Shown in pieces: positions 32,868 to 42,187 of a DNA stretch of 64,000 bases. Within the stretch, counting starts at the first letter, position 1. Each line of letters begins with the position of its first letter. Below the pieces are notes generated by a model. It searched no databases and was not told the origin of the DNA. It saw only the letters and a program-made list of their open reading frames with translations. This DNA comes from an uncultured Pelagibacteraceae bacterium (lineage in GTDB: Bacteria; Pseudomonadota; Alphaproteobacteria; Pelagibacterales; Pelagibacteraceae): contig CACNXC010000004.1 of the NCBI GenBank assembly GCA_902624315.1, positions 26,562 to 90,561 on the forward strand. The letters run 5' to 3'. The translations under genes and the position numbers were made by a program.

Positions 32868-33995
32868 ATGTATCAACATACAAGACTTACAACAAACAGA
32901 CTTGGCTTTTTTCAAAAATTTAGAAACTTTGATTATATATTGTTGGTTTGTATATTGTTACTTGGCTTTATTAGTTTAGCAACTATGTACTCCACAGATG
33001 GTGGTGAGGTTAAATTTCATACCAAAAGTCATTTTACAAAATTAGCGGTTTTTACTTTGATGATGCTAGTAATGTCATTTATAAATATCAAATATTGGTT
33101 CTCAGTAGGTTATTTAGCATATATAGCAGTTGTAGGTTTATTGGTTGGGACTTATTTATTTGGAATTACCTCATCAGGATCTCAAAGATGGATTAATTTA
33201 TATTTTATTAATTTACAGCCATCTGAATTAATGAAAATATTTATCATTGTTTGTTTGGCTAAATTTTTTCATAGAATGAAGTTAGAAAATGTAAATTCAA
33301 TTTATACAATTTTAACTTCTTTAATAATTATTTTGTTACCAATGGGGCTGGTAATTGTGCAACCAGACCTTGGAACTGCAGTGTTAATCGCAATTAGTGG
33401 AATAGCAGTGTTGTGGTTTGCTGGAATAAATTATAAGTATTTTATTTATACTATTTTAGGTTTCGTAATCTCCTTACCTTTTGTCATAGCTTTTTTAAAA
33501 CCCTATCAAAAATTAAGAGTGTTAACATTTTTAAATCCTGATAAGGATCCTCTAGGTGCTGGTTATCAAATCATACAATCAAAAATAGCTGTAGGATCTG
33601 GAGGAATATTTGGTAAAGGTTTTTTAAAAGGCACTCAAAGCTATCTTGAGTTTTTACCAGAAAAACATACTGATTTTATTTTCACACTTTTCTCAGAGGA
33701 ATTTGGTTTTGTGGGATCTGCAATACTTTTAATAATTTATGCGATTATTATTTATAGAATTGTTGCAATAGGAGCTAATTCCAGAAGTTATTTCGCAAAA
33801 ATTTTTTGTTATAGTTTTGGTGCAGCAATTTTTGTATTCATCACTATTAATATGAGCATGGTCTTGGGTTTACTACCTATAGTAGGTTCCCCTTTACCAA
33901 TTATGTCTTATGGTGGTTCCTCAATGCTGGCAACTATGATTGGCTTTGGAATTGTCATGAGTGCTAGAGTTCACAATCAACAATTGATTGCCTAA
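32868..33995 (+). CDS. rodA: RodA, SEDS-family peptidoglycan polymerase
   Basis: A 375-residue integral membrane protein with about ten hydrophobic helices that polymerises glycan strands from lipid II during cell elongation. Family marks are SSGSQRWINL, LQPSELMKI, VQPDLGTAVLI, LPEKHTDFIFT and the C-terminal LPIVGSPLPIMSYGGSSM. It starts directly after the mrdA stop, so polymerase and transpeptidase are made from one message. It is the last gene of the mre operon; 49 bases follow. Confidence 0.96.
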   Translation: MYQHTRLTTNRLGFFQKFRNFDYILLVCILLLGFISLATMYSTDGGEVKFHTKSHFTKLAVFTLMMLVMSFINIKYWFSVGYLAYIAVVGLLVGTYLFGITSSGSQRWINLYFINLQPSELMKIFIIVCLAKFFHRMKLENVNSIYTILTSLIIILLPMGLVIVQPDLGTAVLIAISGIAVLWFAGINYKYFIYTILGFVISLPFVIAFLKPYQKLRVLTFLNPDKDPLGAGYQIIQSKIAVGSGGIFGKGFLKGTQSYLEFLPEKHTDFIFTLFSEEFGFVGSAILLIIYAIIIYRIVAIGANSRSYFAKIFCYSFGAAIFVFITINMSMVLGLLPIVGSPLPIMSYGGSSMLATMIGFGIVMSARVHNQQLIA

Positions 33996-34044
33996 GTATA
34001 ATTTGTCGCTTAACTTATTTGACAGATAGATTGTATATTTTTTT

Positions 34045-35286
34045 ATGAGTAAAAATTTACATGTAGGAATTGTTGGCTCAGGAATTCAAGGGGTTTCAAA
34101 CGCGTTATTTCTTCAAAAAAAAGGTTTTAATGTAACTATATTTGATAGAGATAACCCTGGCAGTCCAGCGGCTTCATATGGAAATGCGGGTCACTTTTCA
34201 CCTTATGCTTCATTATCATTGAATAGAACTGATGTTCTTGCTGATGTTCCAGCGATGTTATTAAGTTCAACAGGCCCTCTAGCTCTTAAATGGAATTATG
34301 TGCCAAAAATGTTGCCTTGGTTTTTTAAATTCATTTTAAATACCAGTAAAAACAAGATGATGCACACTGCAAGAAATATGCATCAAATTTTAGATTTAGC
34401 ATTACCTGCATATGATGAACTTTTTGATGAAATTAATTTAGAGGGTCTCGTTGAAAATAAAGGAATTCTCTATATTTGGAATGATAAAGACTTAAAAAGC
34501 AGAGAATTAGAAATTAAAGTAAGAGATGAACTCGGTGTAAAACAACAACTAGTCAATAAATCTGAAATTCACGATCTAGAACCTAACATAAAACCTTTTT
34601 ATCATGCAGGAGTTTATTATCCATATGCACGACATGCCCGAAACCCTAAAAAAATCTTACTTAAATTATTTGAATTATTTTTAAAAAAGGGTGGAAAGTT
34701 TGAAAAGAAAAATATTAATGATATTGAGTTTGATACAGAAAAACCAGTTTTTGTAACAGATGGGGAAAGATATACTTTTGATAAAATTGTAATTGCTTGT
34801 GGAGCTTTCTCAAAAAAATTAACAGACAATTTAGGTGAACGAATTCCACTTGATACTGAAAGAGGTTACCATGTTCACTTTAAGGATTGTGATCATCTTT
34901 TAAGTAGACCAGTCATTTTTTCTAATAGAGGATTTGGTATTACTCCTATGGAACAGGGATTAAGAGTGGTTGGCACAGTTGAGTTTGGTGGATTAGACAA
35001 TCCCCTTTCAAAATCTAGAATAAAAAATTTGATTAATAATGCAAAGTATATGTTAGGCGATCTTCCAGAACATGAAGATGAATGGTTAGGTTTTAGACCT
35101 ACACTGCCAGATTTTTTACCTGTAATGGGACCCTCAAAAAATTATAAAAATGTATTTTATTGTTTTGGACATCATCATTTAGGATGGACATTAGGTCCGA
35201 TTTCTGGAAAGATTGTCTCTGGAATGATAGCTAAAGAAAACACAAATCTAAATTTAGATCCTTATAGCTCAGTAAGATTTAGTTAA
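34045..35286 (+). CDS. FAD-dependent amino-acid oxidoreductase (DadA-like)
   Basis: A 413-residue DAO-family flavoprotein resembling the small subunit of D-amino acid dehydrogenase. The dinucleotide loop is VGIVGSGIQGVSNALFL at residues 7-23, followed by FDRDNPGSPAASYGNAG, a DadA-like segment. A C-terminal block, WLGFRPTLPDFLPVMGPS, then HHHLGWTLGPISG, completes FAD binding. Such enzymes deaminate D-amino acids or hydroxyproline-type imino acids and feed electrons to quinones. It is the first of six almost touching genes, and co-transcription with a permease and a hydroxyacid dehydrogenase suggests scavenging of an amino acid. Confidence 0.85.
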   Translation: MSKNLHVGIVGSGIQGVSNALFLQKKGFNVTIFDRDNPGSPAASYGNAGHFSPYASLSLNRTDVLADVPAMLLSSTGPLALKWNYVPKMLPWFFKFILNTSKNKMMHTARNMHQILDLALPAYDELFDEINLEGLVENKGILYIWNDKDLKSRELEIKVRDELGVKQQLVNKSEIHDLEPNIKPFYHAGVYYPYARHARNPKKILLKLFELFLKKGGKFEKKNINDIEFDTEKPVFVTDGERYTFDKIVIACGAFSKKLTDNLGERIPLDTERGYHVHFKDCDHLLSRPVIFSNRGFGITPMEQGLRVVGTVEFGGLDNPLSKSRIKNLINNAKYMLGDLPEHEDEWLGFRPTLPDFLPVMGPSKNYKNVFYCFGHHHLGWTLGPISGKIVSGMIAKENTNLNLDPYSSVRFS

Positions 35287-35290
35287 TCAA

Positions 35291-36184
35291 ATGCAAAATA
35301 CTAAGGCGTACATAATGCTAGTATGTGCAACATTATTTTGGGCAGGAAACTTTACGTTAGCAAAGCTTGCTTATTTAGAAAATATACCTCCCAACTCACT
35401 CGCATTTTTAAGGTGGTGCCTAGTATGGATAATATTACTTCCCTTCACCTATAAAGAGATATTAAAATTAAAAAATCAAATTAAAGGAAATTTATCATTA
35501 TTTCTTATTCTAGGTTCTACTAGTGTATGTATATTTACTTCTTTTACTTATAACGCTTTAAATTACACTCAAGTAATTAATGCATCACTTTTTAATACCG
35601 CAATACCCGTAACAATAATTTTAGTTTGTTTTTTATTAAAAATTGAAAAAACAAATATTTTTCAAATATCTGGATTAGTCATTTCAGTTTTAGGAATTTT
35701 AGCTATTATTACTAAACTTGATCTAAATATTTTACTTACCTTAAATTTTAACAAAGGCGATTTATTTATGGTTGGAGCAATTATTGCTTGGGGAATATAT
35801 TCTGCATATTTGAGAAAAAGAACCTTTGAAGTATCTTTACTTGCTCTTGTCCATATAATTTGCACATTTGGATTAATTTTTCTTTTACCTCTATTTATTT
35901 TAGATATGACACAAGGCAAAATTATTGAGATGAGTAGTAATTTTTTTTATATTTTAGCTTATGTTGCAATATTTCCAAGTATTGGCTCTTACTATTGTTG
36001 GGCTGGCGCTGTTTCAATCATTGGGGCAAATCGAGCTGGAATATTTTTATCTTTAATTCCATTATTTAGTACTTTGATGGCGATATTCTTTTATAATGAG
36101 CAGTTTCAATTTTTTCACTTGATTGGGGCAATTTTAATTATATTAGGTTTATTTTTATCAAATAAAGAAATTAAAAATGCTTAA
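35291..36184 (+). CDS. EamA/DMT-family transporter
   Basis: A 297-residue protein with ten hydrophobic helices in two repeated halves, the fold of drug/metabolite transporters. The first repeat begins LVCATLFWAGNFTLAKLA with the typical W-x-x-N-F, and the second is recognisable at IIAWGIYSAYLRKR. Members move amino acids, amines or metabolites, often outward. It follows the DadA-like gene by four bases and overlaps the D-2-hydroxyacid dehydrogenase start by eight. The substrate is not known. Confidence 0.88.
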   Translation: MQNTKAYIMLVCATLFWAGNFTLAKLAYLENIPPNSLAFLRWCLVWIILLPFTYKEILKLKNQIKGNLSLFLILGSTSVCIFTSFTYNALNYTQVINASLFNTAIPVTIILVCFLLKIEKTNIFQISGLVISVLGILAIITKLDLNILLTLNFNKGDLFMVGAIIAWGIYSAYLRKRTFEVSLLALVHIICTFGLIFLLPLFILDMTQGKIIEMSSNFFYILAYVAIFPSIGSYYCWAGAVSIIGANRAGIFLSLIPLFSTLMAIFFYNEQFQFFHLIGAILIILGLFLSNKEIKNA

Positions 36185-37127
36185 AGTTGCAATATTAGAC
36201 GACTATCAAAATGTTTCTCAACAATTTGTTGATCTTGAAAAACTTGCAGGAAAATATGAAATTAAAATTTTTAGTGAGCCATTTGAGGATGAGGCTGATG
36301 TCATAGATAAATTGGCTGATTTCGAGGCATTATTAGTCATGAGAGAAAGAACACCAATTACAAAAAATATTATAGAAAATTTGTCTAAGCTAAAATTTAT
36401 AATCACCAGTGGGTTGAGAAATAAATCAATTGACTTGGATGCTGCAAAAAAAAGAAAGATTATAGTTAGTGGAACCGAAAGTAATTTAAACCCAACTCCA
36501 GAATTAACTTGGACTTTAATTCTTGGGTTAGCCAGAAATATTAAAGAGGAAATAGATAATATGTATCAGGGATATTGGCAAACCACAGTTGGTGTTGAAC
36601 TCAAAGGGAAAATCCTAGGATTAATTGGGCTTGGAAAAGTAGGCTCTCAAGTAGCAAAGATAGGCAAAGCTTTTGGTATGCAAGTAATGGCTTGGAGTGA
36701 AAATCTTAATCTTGATAAATGTAAAGAGCTCGATGTTTTACCTTGCACCAAAGAAGATTTAATTAAAAATTCTGATTTCTTATCTATTCATGTTCAGGGT
36801 GGCAAAAGATATAAAGATTGTATTACTTTAAAAGAACTAGATAAAATGAAAAAAACTGCTTTTTTGATTAATACTTCAAGAGGCCCAATAGTAAACGAGG
36901 ACGATTTGATAATTGCTTTATCTACAAATGTAATCGCAGGCGCTGGATTGGATGTTTATGAAAAAGAACCTTTACCAGAGAATAACAAACTAAGATTTTT
37001 ACCTAATGCTTTATTAACACCTCACTTAGGATATGTGACTGCAGAAAATTATAATGTTTATTATAGTCAAATGATAGAGTCACTTGAAGCTTGTGCATCG
37101 GGTAAGCCAATCCGAGTAATTGAATAA
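36177..37127 (+). CDS. D-2-hydroxyacid dehydrogenase
   Basis: A 316-residue NAD-dependent dehydrogenase of the PGDH/formate dehydrogenase family, which interconverts 2-keto and D-2-hydroxy acids. The nucleotide motif is GLIGLGKVGSQVAKIGKAFG at about 148-167. Catalytic groups are visible as Arg in NTSRGPIVNEDDL, Glu in DVYEKEPLP and His in LTPHLGYVT. There is no C-terminal ACT domain, so it is not a classical serine-pathway SerA. In its operon it may reduce the keto acid made by the DadA-like enzyme; that is inference. Confidence 0.88.
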   Translation: MLKVAILDDYQNVSQQFVDLEKLAGKYEIKIFSEPFEDEADVIDKLADFEALLVMRERTPITKNIIENLSKLKFIITSGLRNKSIDLDAAKKRKIIVSGTESNLNPTPELTWTLILGLARNIKEEIDNMYQGYWQTTVGVELKGKILGLIGLGKVGSQVAKIGKAFGMQVMAWSENLNLDKCKELDVLPCTKEDLIKNSDFLSIHVQGGKRYKDCITLKELDKMKKTAFLINTSRGPIVNEDDLIIALSTNVIAGAGLDVYEKEPLPENNKLRFLPNALLTPHLGYVTAENYNVYYSQMIESLEACASGKPIRVIE

Positions 37128-37129
37128 TT

Positions 37130-38026
37130 ATGGATTTATCAGTTGTCAATCACGAGGATTATTTTGCAAAAATTGGTGATGATCATAAGTTCCCAATTAA
37201 TAAATTTGGAGAACTTGCAAAGTATTTAATTGATAAAAAGATAATTAAAAAATTTCATCAGCCGTATGCATGCTCTGATGAAACTTTAAAAAGAGCTCAT
37301 TCTGAAAAATATATTAATGATGTTAAAAATAAAACCTTAGACCAAAATACAATTAAGAAAATTGGATTTCCATTAGTGGATAGTGTCATTCAAAGATCAT
37401 TAGTTGCAACCGGTGGAACAGTGCTTGCTACAAAGCTTGCAATAAAAAACGGTGTAGCGTGTAATACTGCTGGTGGTAGTCATCATGCTAATTATGATGG
37501 AGGTGCAGGTTATTGTGTATTCAATGATGTAGCAGTTGCCGCTCAATATTTGCTTGATAGAGGTTTAGCTGGCAGGATTTTAATTGTCGATTTAGATGTT
37601 CACCAAGGGAATGGCAATGCAGATATTTTTAAGGAAAATAAAAATGTATTTACTTTTAGTATGCATTCAAAATCAAATTATCCAGCAAAAAAATCAATCA
37701 GTGATCTTGATGTTGAACTGGAGGATAATATGGAAGACACACAATATATAAAAGTACTTGAATTTTATTTACATCAATTAAACGAAGAAAATTTTGATTT
37801 TGTCTTTTATATCGCAGGAGTAGATATTCATCATAACGATCGTTTAGGAAAACTAAAAATTTCTGATGAGGGAATAAGAAAAAGAGATGAAATAGTAACA
37901 AAAAATTTTTTTTCACAAGGAGTTCCTTTGTGTGGTGTTCTTGGTGGTGGTTATAATAAAGATTTTAACAAATTAGTTGAATTGCATTCTTTTTTACATC
38001 AATCCTGTGCTAAATTACTTAAATGA
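37130..38026 (+). CDS. Histone-deacetylase-like amidohydrolase (AcuC/HDAC family)
   Basis: A 298-residue zinc hydrolase of the arginase-deacetylase fold. The zinc site is visible as DLDVHQGNGNADIF and the later AGVDIHHNDRLG, and the catalytic histidine pair is in AGGSHHANYDGGAGYCVFND. Bacterial relatives remove acetyl groups from small polyamines or proteins. It follows the hydroxyacid dehydrogenase by two bases and overlaps msrB by four. The substrate in this organism is unknown; position suggests N-acetylated amino acids or amines. Confidence 0.88.
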   Translation: MDLSVVNHEDYFAKIGDDHKFPINKFGELAKYLIDKKIIKKFHQPYACSDETLKRAHSEKYINDVKNKTLDQNTIKKIGFPLVDSVIQRSLVATGGTVLATKLAIKNGVACNTAGGSHHANYDGGAGYCVFNDVAVAAQYLLDRGLAGRILIVDLDVHQGNGNADIFKENKNVFTFSMHSKSNYPAKKSISDLDVELEDNMEDTQYIKVLEFYLHQLNEENFDFVFYIAGVDIHHNDRLGKLKISDEGIRKRDEIVTKNFFSQGVPLCGVLGGGYNKDFNKLVELHSFLHQSCAKLLK

Positions 38027-38400
38027 CTAAAAAGAATCCTAATTTAACTGCTGAACAAAAATTAGTAATGTTTGAAGATGGCACTGAGCGTGCAGGTAGT
38101 AGTGAACTCAATAATGAAAAACGAGAAGGTAGCTATCATTGTGCCAATTGTGGAATTAAACTATTTGACTCAATTGCAAAATATGAAAGTGGATCAGGGT
38201 GGCCATCATTTTATCAATCTTTGCCCGATGTCTTTGAGACTAAAACTGACTATCTGATTGGTTATGCTCGAACAGAATATCATTGTAAAAATTGTAATGC
38301 TCATCATGGACACATTTTTGACGATGGTCCTCAACCCACAGGCAAAAGATATTGTAACAATGGTGTGTGTTTAGTATTTCATGAAAAAAATAAAAAATGA
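38023..38400 (+). CDS. msrB: Peptide methionine-(R)-S-oxide reductase
   Basis: A 125-residue enzyme that reduces methionine-R-sulfoxide in oxidised proteins with thioredoxin. Both zinc CxxC pairs are visible (CANC and CKNC), along with ESGSGWPSFY and the HHGHIFDDGPQPTGKRYC active-site block. After the catalytic cysteine the sequence is CNNGVCL, where most members have CxNSxxL, so serine is replaced by glycine and an extra cysteine stands five residues on. No signal peptide is present, so it acts in the cytoplasm. It overlaps its neighbours by four bases on each side. Confidence 0.93.
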   Translation: MTKKNPNLTAEQKLVMFEDGTERAGSSELNNEKREGSYHCANCGIKLFDSIAKYESGSGWPSFYQSLPDVFETKTDYLIGYARTEYHCKNCNAHHGHIFDDGPQPTGKRYCNNGVCLVFHEKNKK

Positions 38401-38738
38401 TTTTAAAGTATATAAGTTTTTTAATTGGTTTAACCTGGTCTTACTCTTTAATAAAGACGCAATCTATTTTTAGTAAAAAAGCAGGTCTCATATTCAAGAT
38501 TTTTATTTCCAAAGTCTCTTGGTTAACCTTTTTAGCCGCAATTTATTTTGGCTATAAGAATTTCGCAATTGAATATATTTTAATTGGGATTATAATTTCA
38601 ATTGCTTTAGTTCATCTGGGATTTATATTCTTAGGTAAATTTTTAAAGATGAAATTCACAGAAAAACAATTGCATCTAGCAAAAAACTTTTTTGAATACT
38701 CACTGATTGCATGGGTTCTGTATTATTTTTTCTATTAG
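38397..38738 (+). CDS. Small membrane protein of unknown function
   Basis: A 113-residue, strongly hydrophobic protein with about four predicted membrane helices (roughly 2-20, 30-50, 55-78 and 90-112). I do not recognise a family. It starts four bases before the msrB stop (ATGA) and is the last gene of the 34,045-38,738 run, so it is translated with msrB. The basic loop KKAGLIFKIFISK and the FLKMKFTEKQ loop would face the cytoplasm. After it, 72 bases separate this operon from pilT. Confidence 0.6.
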   Translation: MILKYISFLIGLTWSYSLIKTQSIFSKKAGLIFKIFISKVSWLTFLAAIYFGYKNFAIEYILIGIIISIALVHLGFIFLGKFLKMKFTEKQLHLAKNFFEYSLIAWVLYYFFY

Positions 38739-38810
38739 ATAATTACCTATTTTGGTCGCTCTTGGTTAACTAAATATTGTTTTTTCTAAAAATTATATAT
38801 AAAATTCAGT

Positions 38811-39824
38811 ATGTTTGAAAAATTAGAGGAACTAGCAAAAAATAACAAAAAAATTTCCGACTTTCATATCAGAACTGGTTGGCCTTTAGCTTATAGACAA
38901 ACTGGTGAAATTCACAAAATACCTGATGTATTAGTCAAAGCTCAAGACCTTCAAGATTTATTGTCTACGAATTGTAATGAAATCGAAATGAAAAGATTTC
39001 AGGACACCCATGAGCTAGATTCATCGGTGACATTAAGCGGACTAAGATTTAGAGCAAACTTTTACAAAACAATTCAGGGACCTGCTGCAGTATTAAGAAG
39101 AGTGGAAAGTGTAATCCCAACTATGGATCAATTTGATTTACCTCCAGTGCTTTATGATATAATAGATATGCATAAAGGACTTGTGCTAGTAACAGGTCCT
39201 ACTGGTTCAGGTAAATCAACAACGCTTGCTGCAATTGTAAATGAAATTAATAAAACAAGAACCTCAAATATAATAACAGTTGAGGATCCAGTTGAATTTA
39301 TTCATAAAGATCTCAAAAGTATTGTTTCTCATAGAGAAGTGGGCAAACAAACACAGACTTTTGCAACTGCTTTAAAAGCTGCTCTTCGAGAAGATCCAGA
39401 TGTTATTTTAGTTGGTGAGATGAGAGATTTAGAAACAGTTTCTCTAGCATTAACAGCTGCTGAAACTGGACACTTAGTGTTTGGCACACTGCACACTAGT
39501 GGTGCACCAAGTACAATAAACAGAATTATAGACGTATTCCCACCCGAGCAACAAGCTCAAATACGGGCACAGATTTCTACATCTTTAAAAATGGTCGTAA
39601 CCCAAAGACTTCTAAAAACTAAAGATGGCCAAGGCCGTTGTGGTGCTTTTGAAGTGATGAAGTGTACACCTCCGATTCAAAACTTAATAAGAGAATCTAA
39701 AATACATCAGATCCCAAGCATCATGCAAACTGCTGTTAAAGATGGTATGATCACAATGACCAAATCTTTAGAAGATTTAGTAAAAGCAGGAAAAATAGAT
39801 GCGAGCGCAGGACGAGAAAATTAA
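38811..39824 (+). CDS. pilT: Type IV pilus retraction ATPase PilT
   Basis: A 337-residue hexameric ATPase that powers pilus disassembly, giving twitching or DNA pull-in. It has the N-terminal PAS-like part with DFHIRTGWPLAYRQTGEI, Walker A GPTGSGKST, the Asp box TVEDPVEFIH, Walker B DVILVGEMRD and the His box TGHLVFGTLHT. The C-terminal region TPPIQNLIRESKIHQIPSIM matches the segment that carries AIRNLIRE in PilT. It opens the pilus gene cluster and overlaps the first minor pilin by 26 bases. No PilU is visible. Confidence 0.95.
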   Translation: MFEKLEELAKNNKKISDFHIRTGWPLAYRQTGEIHKIPDVLVKAQDLQDLLSTNCNEIEMKRFQDTHELDSSVTLSGLRFRANFYKTIQGPAAVLRRVESVIPTMDQFDLPPVLYDIIDMHKGLVLVTGPTGSGKSTTLAAIVNEINKTRTSNIITVEDPVEFIHKDLKSIVSHREVGKQTQTFATALKAALREDPDVILVGEMRDLETVSLALTAAETGHLVFGTLHTSGAPSTINRIIDVFPPEQQAQIRAQISTSLKMVVTQRLLKTKDGQGRCGAFEVMKCTPPIQNLIRESKIHQIPSIMQTAVKDGMITMTKSLEDLVKAGKIDASAGREN

Positions 39825-40572
39825 GGGTTTTAACCTTCTTGAATTAATCATTGTCGTTGTAATTATTGGTGTCATTTCTGGTGTTGGTTACCCAAAATTT
39901 AATGAATGGCGAATTGATAGAGAAACAAGAAGTGATGTTTATAAAATCAAATCTTTATTTGAAGGTATTAACGCTCAAGTAAAAAGAGGACAATACGCTT
40001 TTGTCCAAGTACATATAGAAGAGGCAATAGACACAGATAAAAAACGTAAATTATTTGTGACATCAAAAGGAATGCAACCAGCTAAACTAGGAAATTTAAT
40101 TTTTGATGGGACTAGTACCTGGTGGAGTAATATCAATGGTAGATGTAATACTGATACTAGCATCGTTGGATATTGGGATGATGATCCTACCGAAGGTTCA
40201 GATAAAATTGAAGTAAGACAAATTAAACTTGATAACGTAGCAACAACTTGGGTGAATACACATGCAGCAGTTTGTTTTGGTAAAAATGAAAAATGGTTTA
40301 GTGCAGCAGGAGACTTAGCGTCAGACCCTTCACCACCTTCGGAAGGAGGTGAACCAGCAATGGATAGTTTATTAAAAACTCCTAAAAATCAATTATTTGT
40401 CTGCAGAAGAACAGCCGCTATGTCTAAATGTGATGTCAACGAAACAGCCAACAAAGGTGAAGGGGCACCAGAATCAACACACAAACAATTATTTAAAATA
40501 GAATGGTCGAGATTTGGTAATTTAGCTCTTAAAAAATGGGATAAAAAAAAAGCAAAATGGGTTAATCAATAA
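39799..40572 (+). CDS. Minor pilin, FimT/GspH-like
   Basis: A 257-residue type IV prepilin. The leader is MRAQDEKIKG, with cleavage expected after Gly10, Phe11 at +1 and the conserved Glu15 at +5, then the hydrophobic helix LIIVVVIIGVISGVGYP. The globular part is larger than usual for pilins and holds several cysteines. It should be processed by PilD and prime pilus assembly with the next three proteins. It overlaps pilT by 26 bases and ends four bases before the PilV-like gene. The FimT/GspH assignment rests on position and leader. Confidence 0.75.
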   Translation: MRAQDEKIKGFNLLELIIVVVIIGVISGVGYPKFNEWRIDRETRSDVYKIKSLFEGINAQVKRGQYAFVQVHIEEAIDTDKKRKLFVTSKGMQPAKLGNLIFDGTSTWWSNINGRCNTDTSIVGYWDDDPTEGSDKIEVRQIKLDNVATTWVNTHAAVCFGKNEKWFSAAGDLASDPSPPSEGGEPAMDSLLKTPKNQLFVCRRTAAMSKCDVNETANKGEGAPESTHKQLFKIEWSRFGNLALKKWDKKKAKWVNQ

Positions 40573-40576
40573 TAAA

Positions 40577-41230
40577 ATGATAAAAAAAATATATAAAACC
40601 TCAGGACTTTCTATTTTAGAGGCGCTTGTCTCAACGGCTATAGTTGGAATTGGATTTATTGCGATTTTACAAATGACAAACTTTTCTGTTCAATCAATTG
40701 ATAATTCAGGAGAGAGAACTAAAGCTAATTTTTTAACTGAAATGATTGCAGAGGATGTGATTGGTAGTAAAGACTCTTTTTATAAACTAGACCTTAATGA
40801 TCCAGATATAAAATTTAATAATTCTACTGGAGAATATGAAAAAGACGACAAACCATTAGATAATTTTTCAAGATATCTAAGTAAAACAAAATGGCAGCCA
40901 TCCCTAAATTGTGGGGGAAATACAACAGGCAATGCAGCCCAAAAAAAAGATAATATATATGCTACTCAACAAGTCGATGCTCCCAGAAATAAAATGGATA
41001 AATGGAATACGATATTTCAAGAAAATAGATTCCTAAAATGTAAAAGCTCAGCTGAGAAAAAAAAATTACAAGTATTTAGAATCTGCCGTTGGAAAGGTGG
41101 TGATTGTGATTATACAGCAGACTTTGTGTACGACGAACCGCTTTATATGGGTAGAGTTGAAATGAGATTAAATGACGGAAAAAAAAGAAAATATTTATAT
41201 TTTCAAACAGATTACAAACTTAAAAAATGA
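40577..41230 (+). CDS. pilV: Minor pilin, PilV-like
   Basis: A 217-residue prepilin with leader MIKKIYKTSG, then LSILEALVSTAIVGIGFIA; the +5 glutamate is present at residue 15. The L-x-I-L-E-A-L-V-S pattern and the following helix are typical of PilV/GspI. The C-terminal domain ends in a beta-rich, lysine-rich segment (RKYLYFQTDYKLKK). In other species PilV works with PilW, PilX and PilY1 as a tip complex that starts pilus assembly, and the gene order here is the same. Confidence 0.82.
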   Translation: MIKKIYKTSGLSILEALVSTAIVGIGFIAILQMTNFSVQSIDNSGERTKANFLTEMIAEDVIGSKDSFYKLDLNDPDIKFNNSTGEYEKDDKPLDNFSRYLSKTKWQPSLNCGGNTTGNAAQKKDNIYATQQVDAPRNKMDKWNTIFQENRFLKCKSSAEKKKLQVFRICRWKGGDCDYTADFVYDEPLYMGRVEMRLNDGKKRKYLYFQTDYKLKK

Positions 41231-41242
41231 TTTGAAAGTTAT

Positions 41243-42187
41243 ATGATTAAAAAAAAATTTAAATCTATTGCTGGACTAACTTTAATTGAAATTTTAATTG
41301 GCGTTGTAGTATCAACGATTATGATGGCTGCAATTTATACAACCTATTCAGTTGTAAATAATACTTATGGTCAAGTTTTAGAAAAAGCTAAGGTTAGTAG
41401 ATCATCAAGAGATTTAATAGAATTATTAATTCGAGATATAAGGATGGCAGGGTTTAAGTATTATCTTGGTCAAAATGATTTAAATTATCCAAAAGAAAGT
41501 TACTTAGAGTTTAAAGGAGGGGCAGATACTTTAAAAGAAAGTCATGATCCAATTATTATAATAAGTAATCAGTTAGGACATCAGAAATTAGATGATCCTC
41601 CAACTACAGTTACAAAAAATAATTCTAATGATACATGTTGTGATAAAATTCATATTGTTTATGATGATTTCAATCATTTAGATTCAACACAACCTTACAA
41701 AAGATACAAGCTCACTTATTATGCAAAACCTAAAGATGACGGGACAGAAGGAACAGGTGAAAATACAAAACCTATAAATCCAAGATATGCTATTTATAAA
41801 TCTAAAATGAGCTGGATTCAAAGTGTAGATAAGGACGAAGGAGATTGGGATGAAAATTGTCCAGAATGTTATCATGATGAACTTATTAGAGATTTTGTTG
41901 AAGATATGGAGTTCATACCATTAGACGCTAATGGAAAAGTTTTAAATCCCTACCCAAGTCCGGCATCAGTGGCATCAAGGAACAACTTGTATAAAGTTAG
42001 AGCTGTAGATATTAGGGTGGCATTTAAATCTGAAAAACCTTTTTTTAGATTTGAGAGTAAGCAAGGAAAAGAAAGAAAGTTGAGTGGATTTTCTAGAGGT
42101 ATAAGAGCATTCTCTGACAGAAACTTAAGAGATAATGTTGTAGTCACAGTTTATACAAGAAATATTGCAGCACAGGGTAGTTATTGA
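41243..42187 (+). CDS. pilW: Minor pilin, PilW-like
   Basis: A 314-residue prepilin with leader MIKKKFKSIAG, LTLIEILIGVVVSTIMMAAI and Glu16 at +5. The long globular domain, with SRSSRDLIELLIRDIRMAGF in its early helix, is diagnostic of PilW/GspJ, where the R-D-I-R-M-A-G segment recurs. A CPECYH stretch may form a disulfide. It overlaps the PilX-like gene by four bases. Confidence 0.87.
   Translation: MIKKKFKSIAGLTLIEILIGVVVSTIMMAAIYTTYSVVNNTYGQVLEKAKVSRSSRDLIELLIRDIRMAGFKYYLGQNDLNYPKESYLEFKGGADTLKESHDPIIIISNQLGHQKLDDPPTTVTKNNSNDTCCDKIHIVYDDFNHLDSTQPYKRYKLTYYAKPKDDGTEGTGENTKPINPRYAIYKSKMSWIQSVDKDEGDWDENCPECYHDELIRDFVEDMEFIPLDANGKVLNPYPSPASVASRNNLYKVRAVDIRVAFKSEKPFFRFESKQGKERKLSGFSRGIRAFSDRNLRDNVVVTVYTRNIAAQGSY

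Noticed and set aside
34019..34039. TTGACA near TATATT before the DadA-like gene
   Set aside because: The two boxes are only nine bases apart, too close for a sigma-70 promoter.
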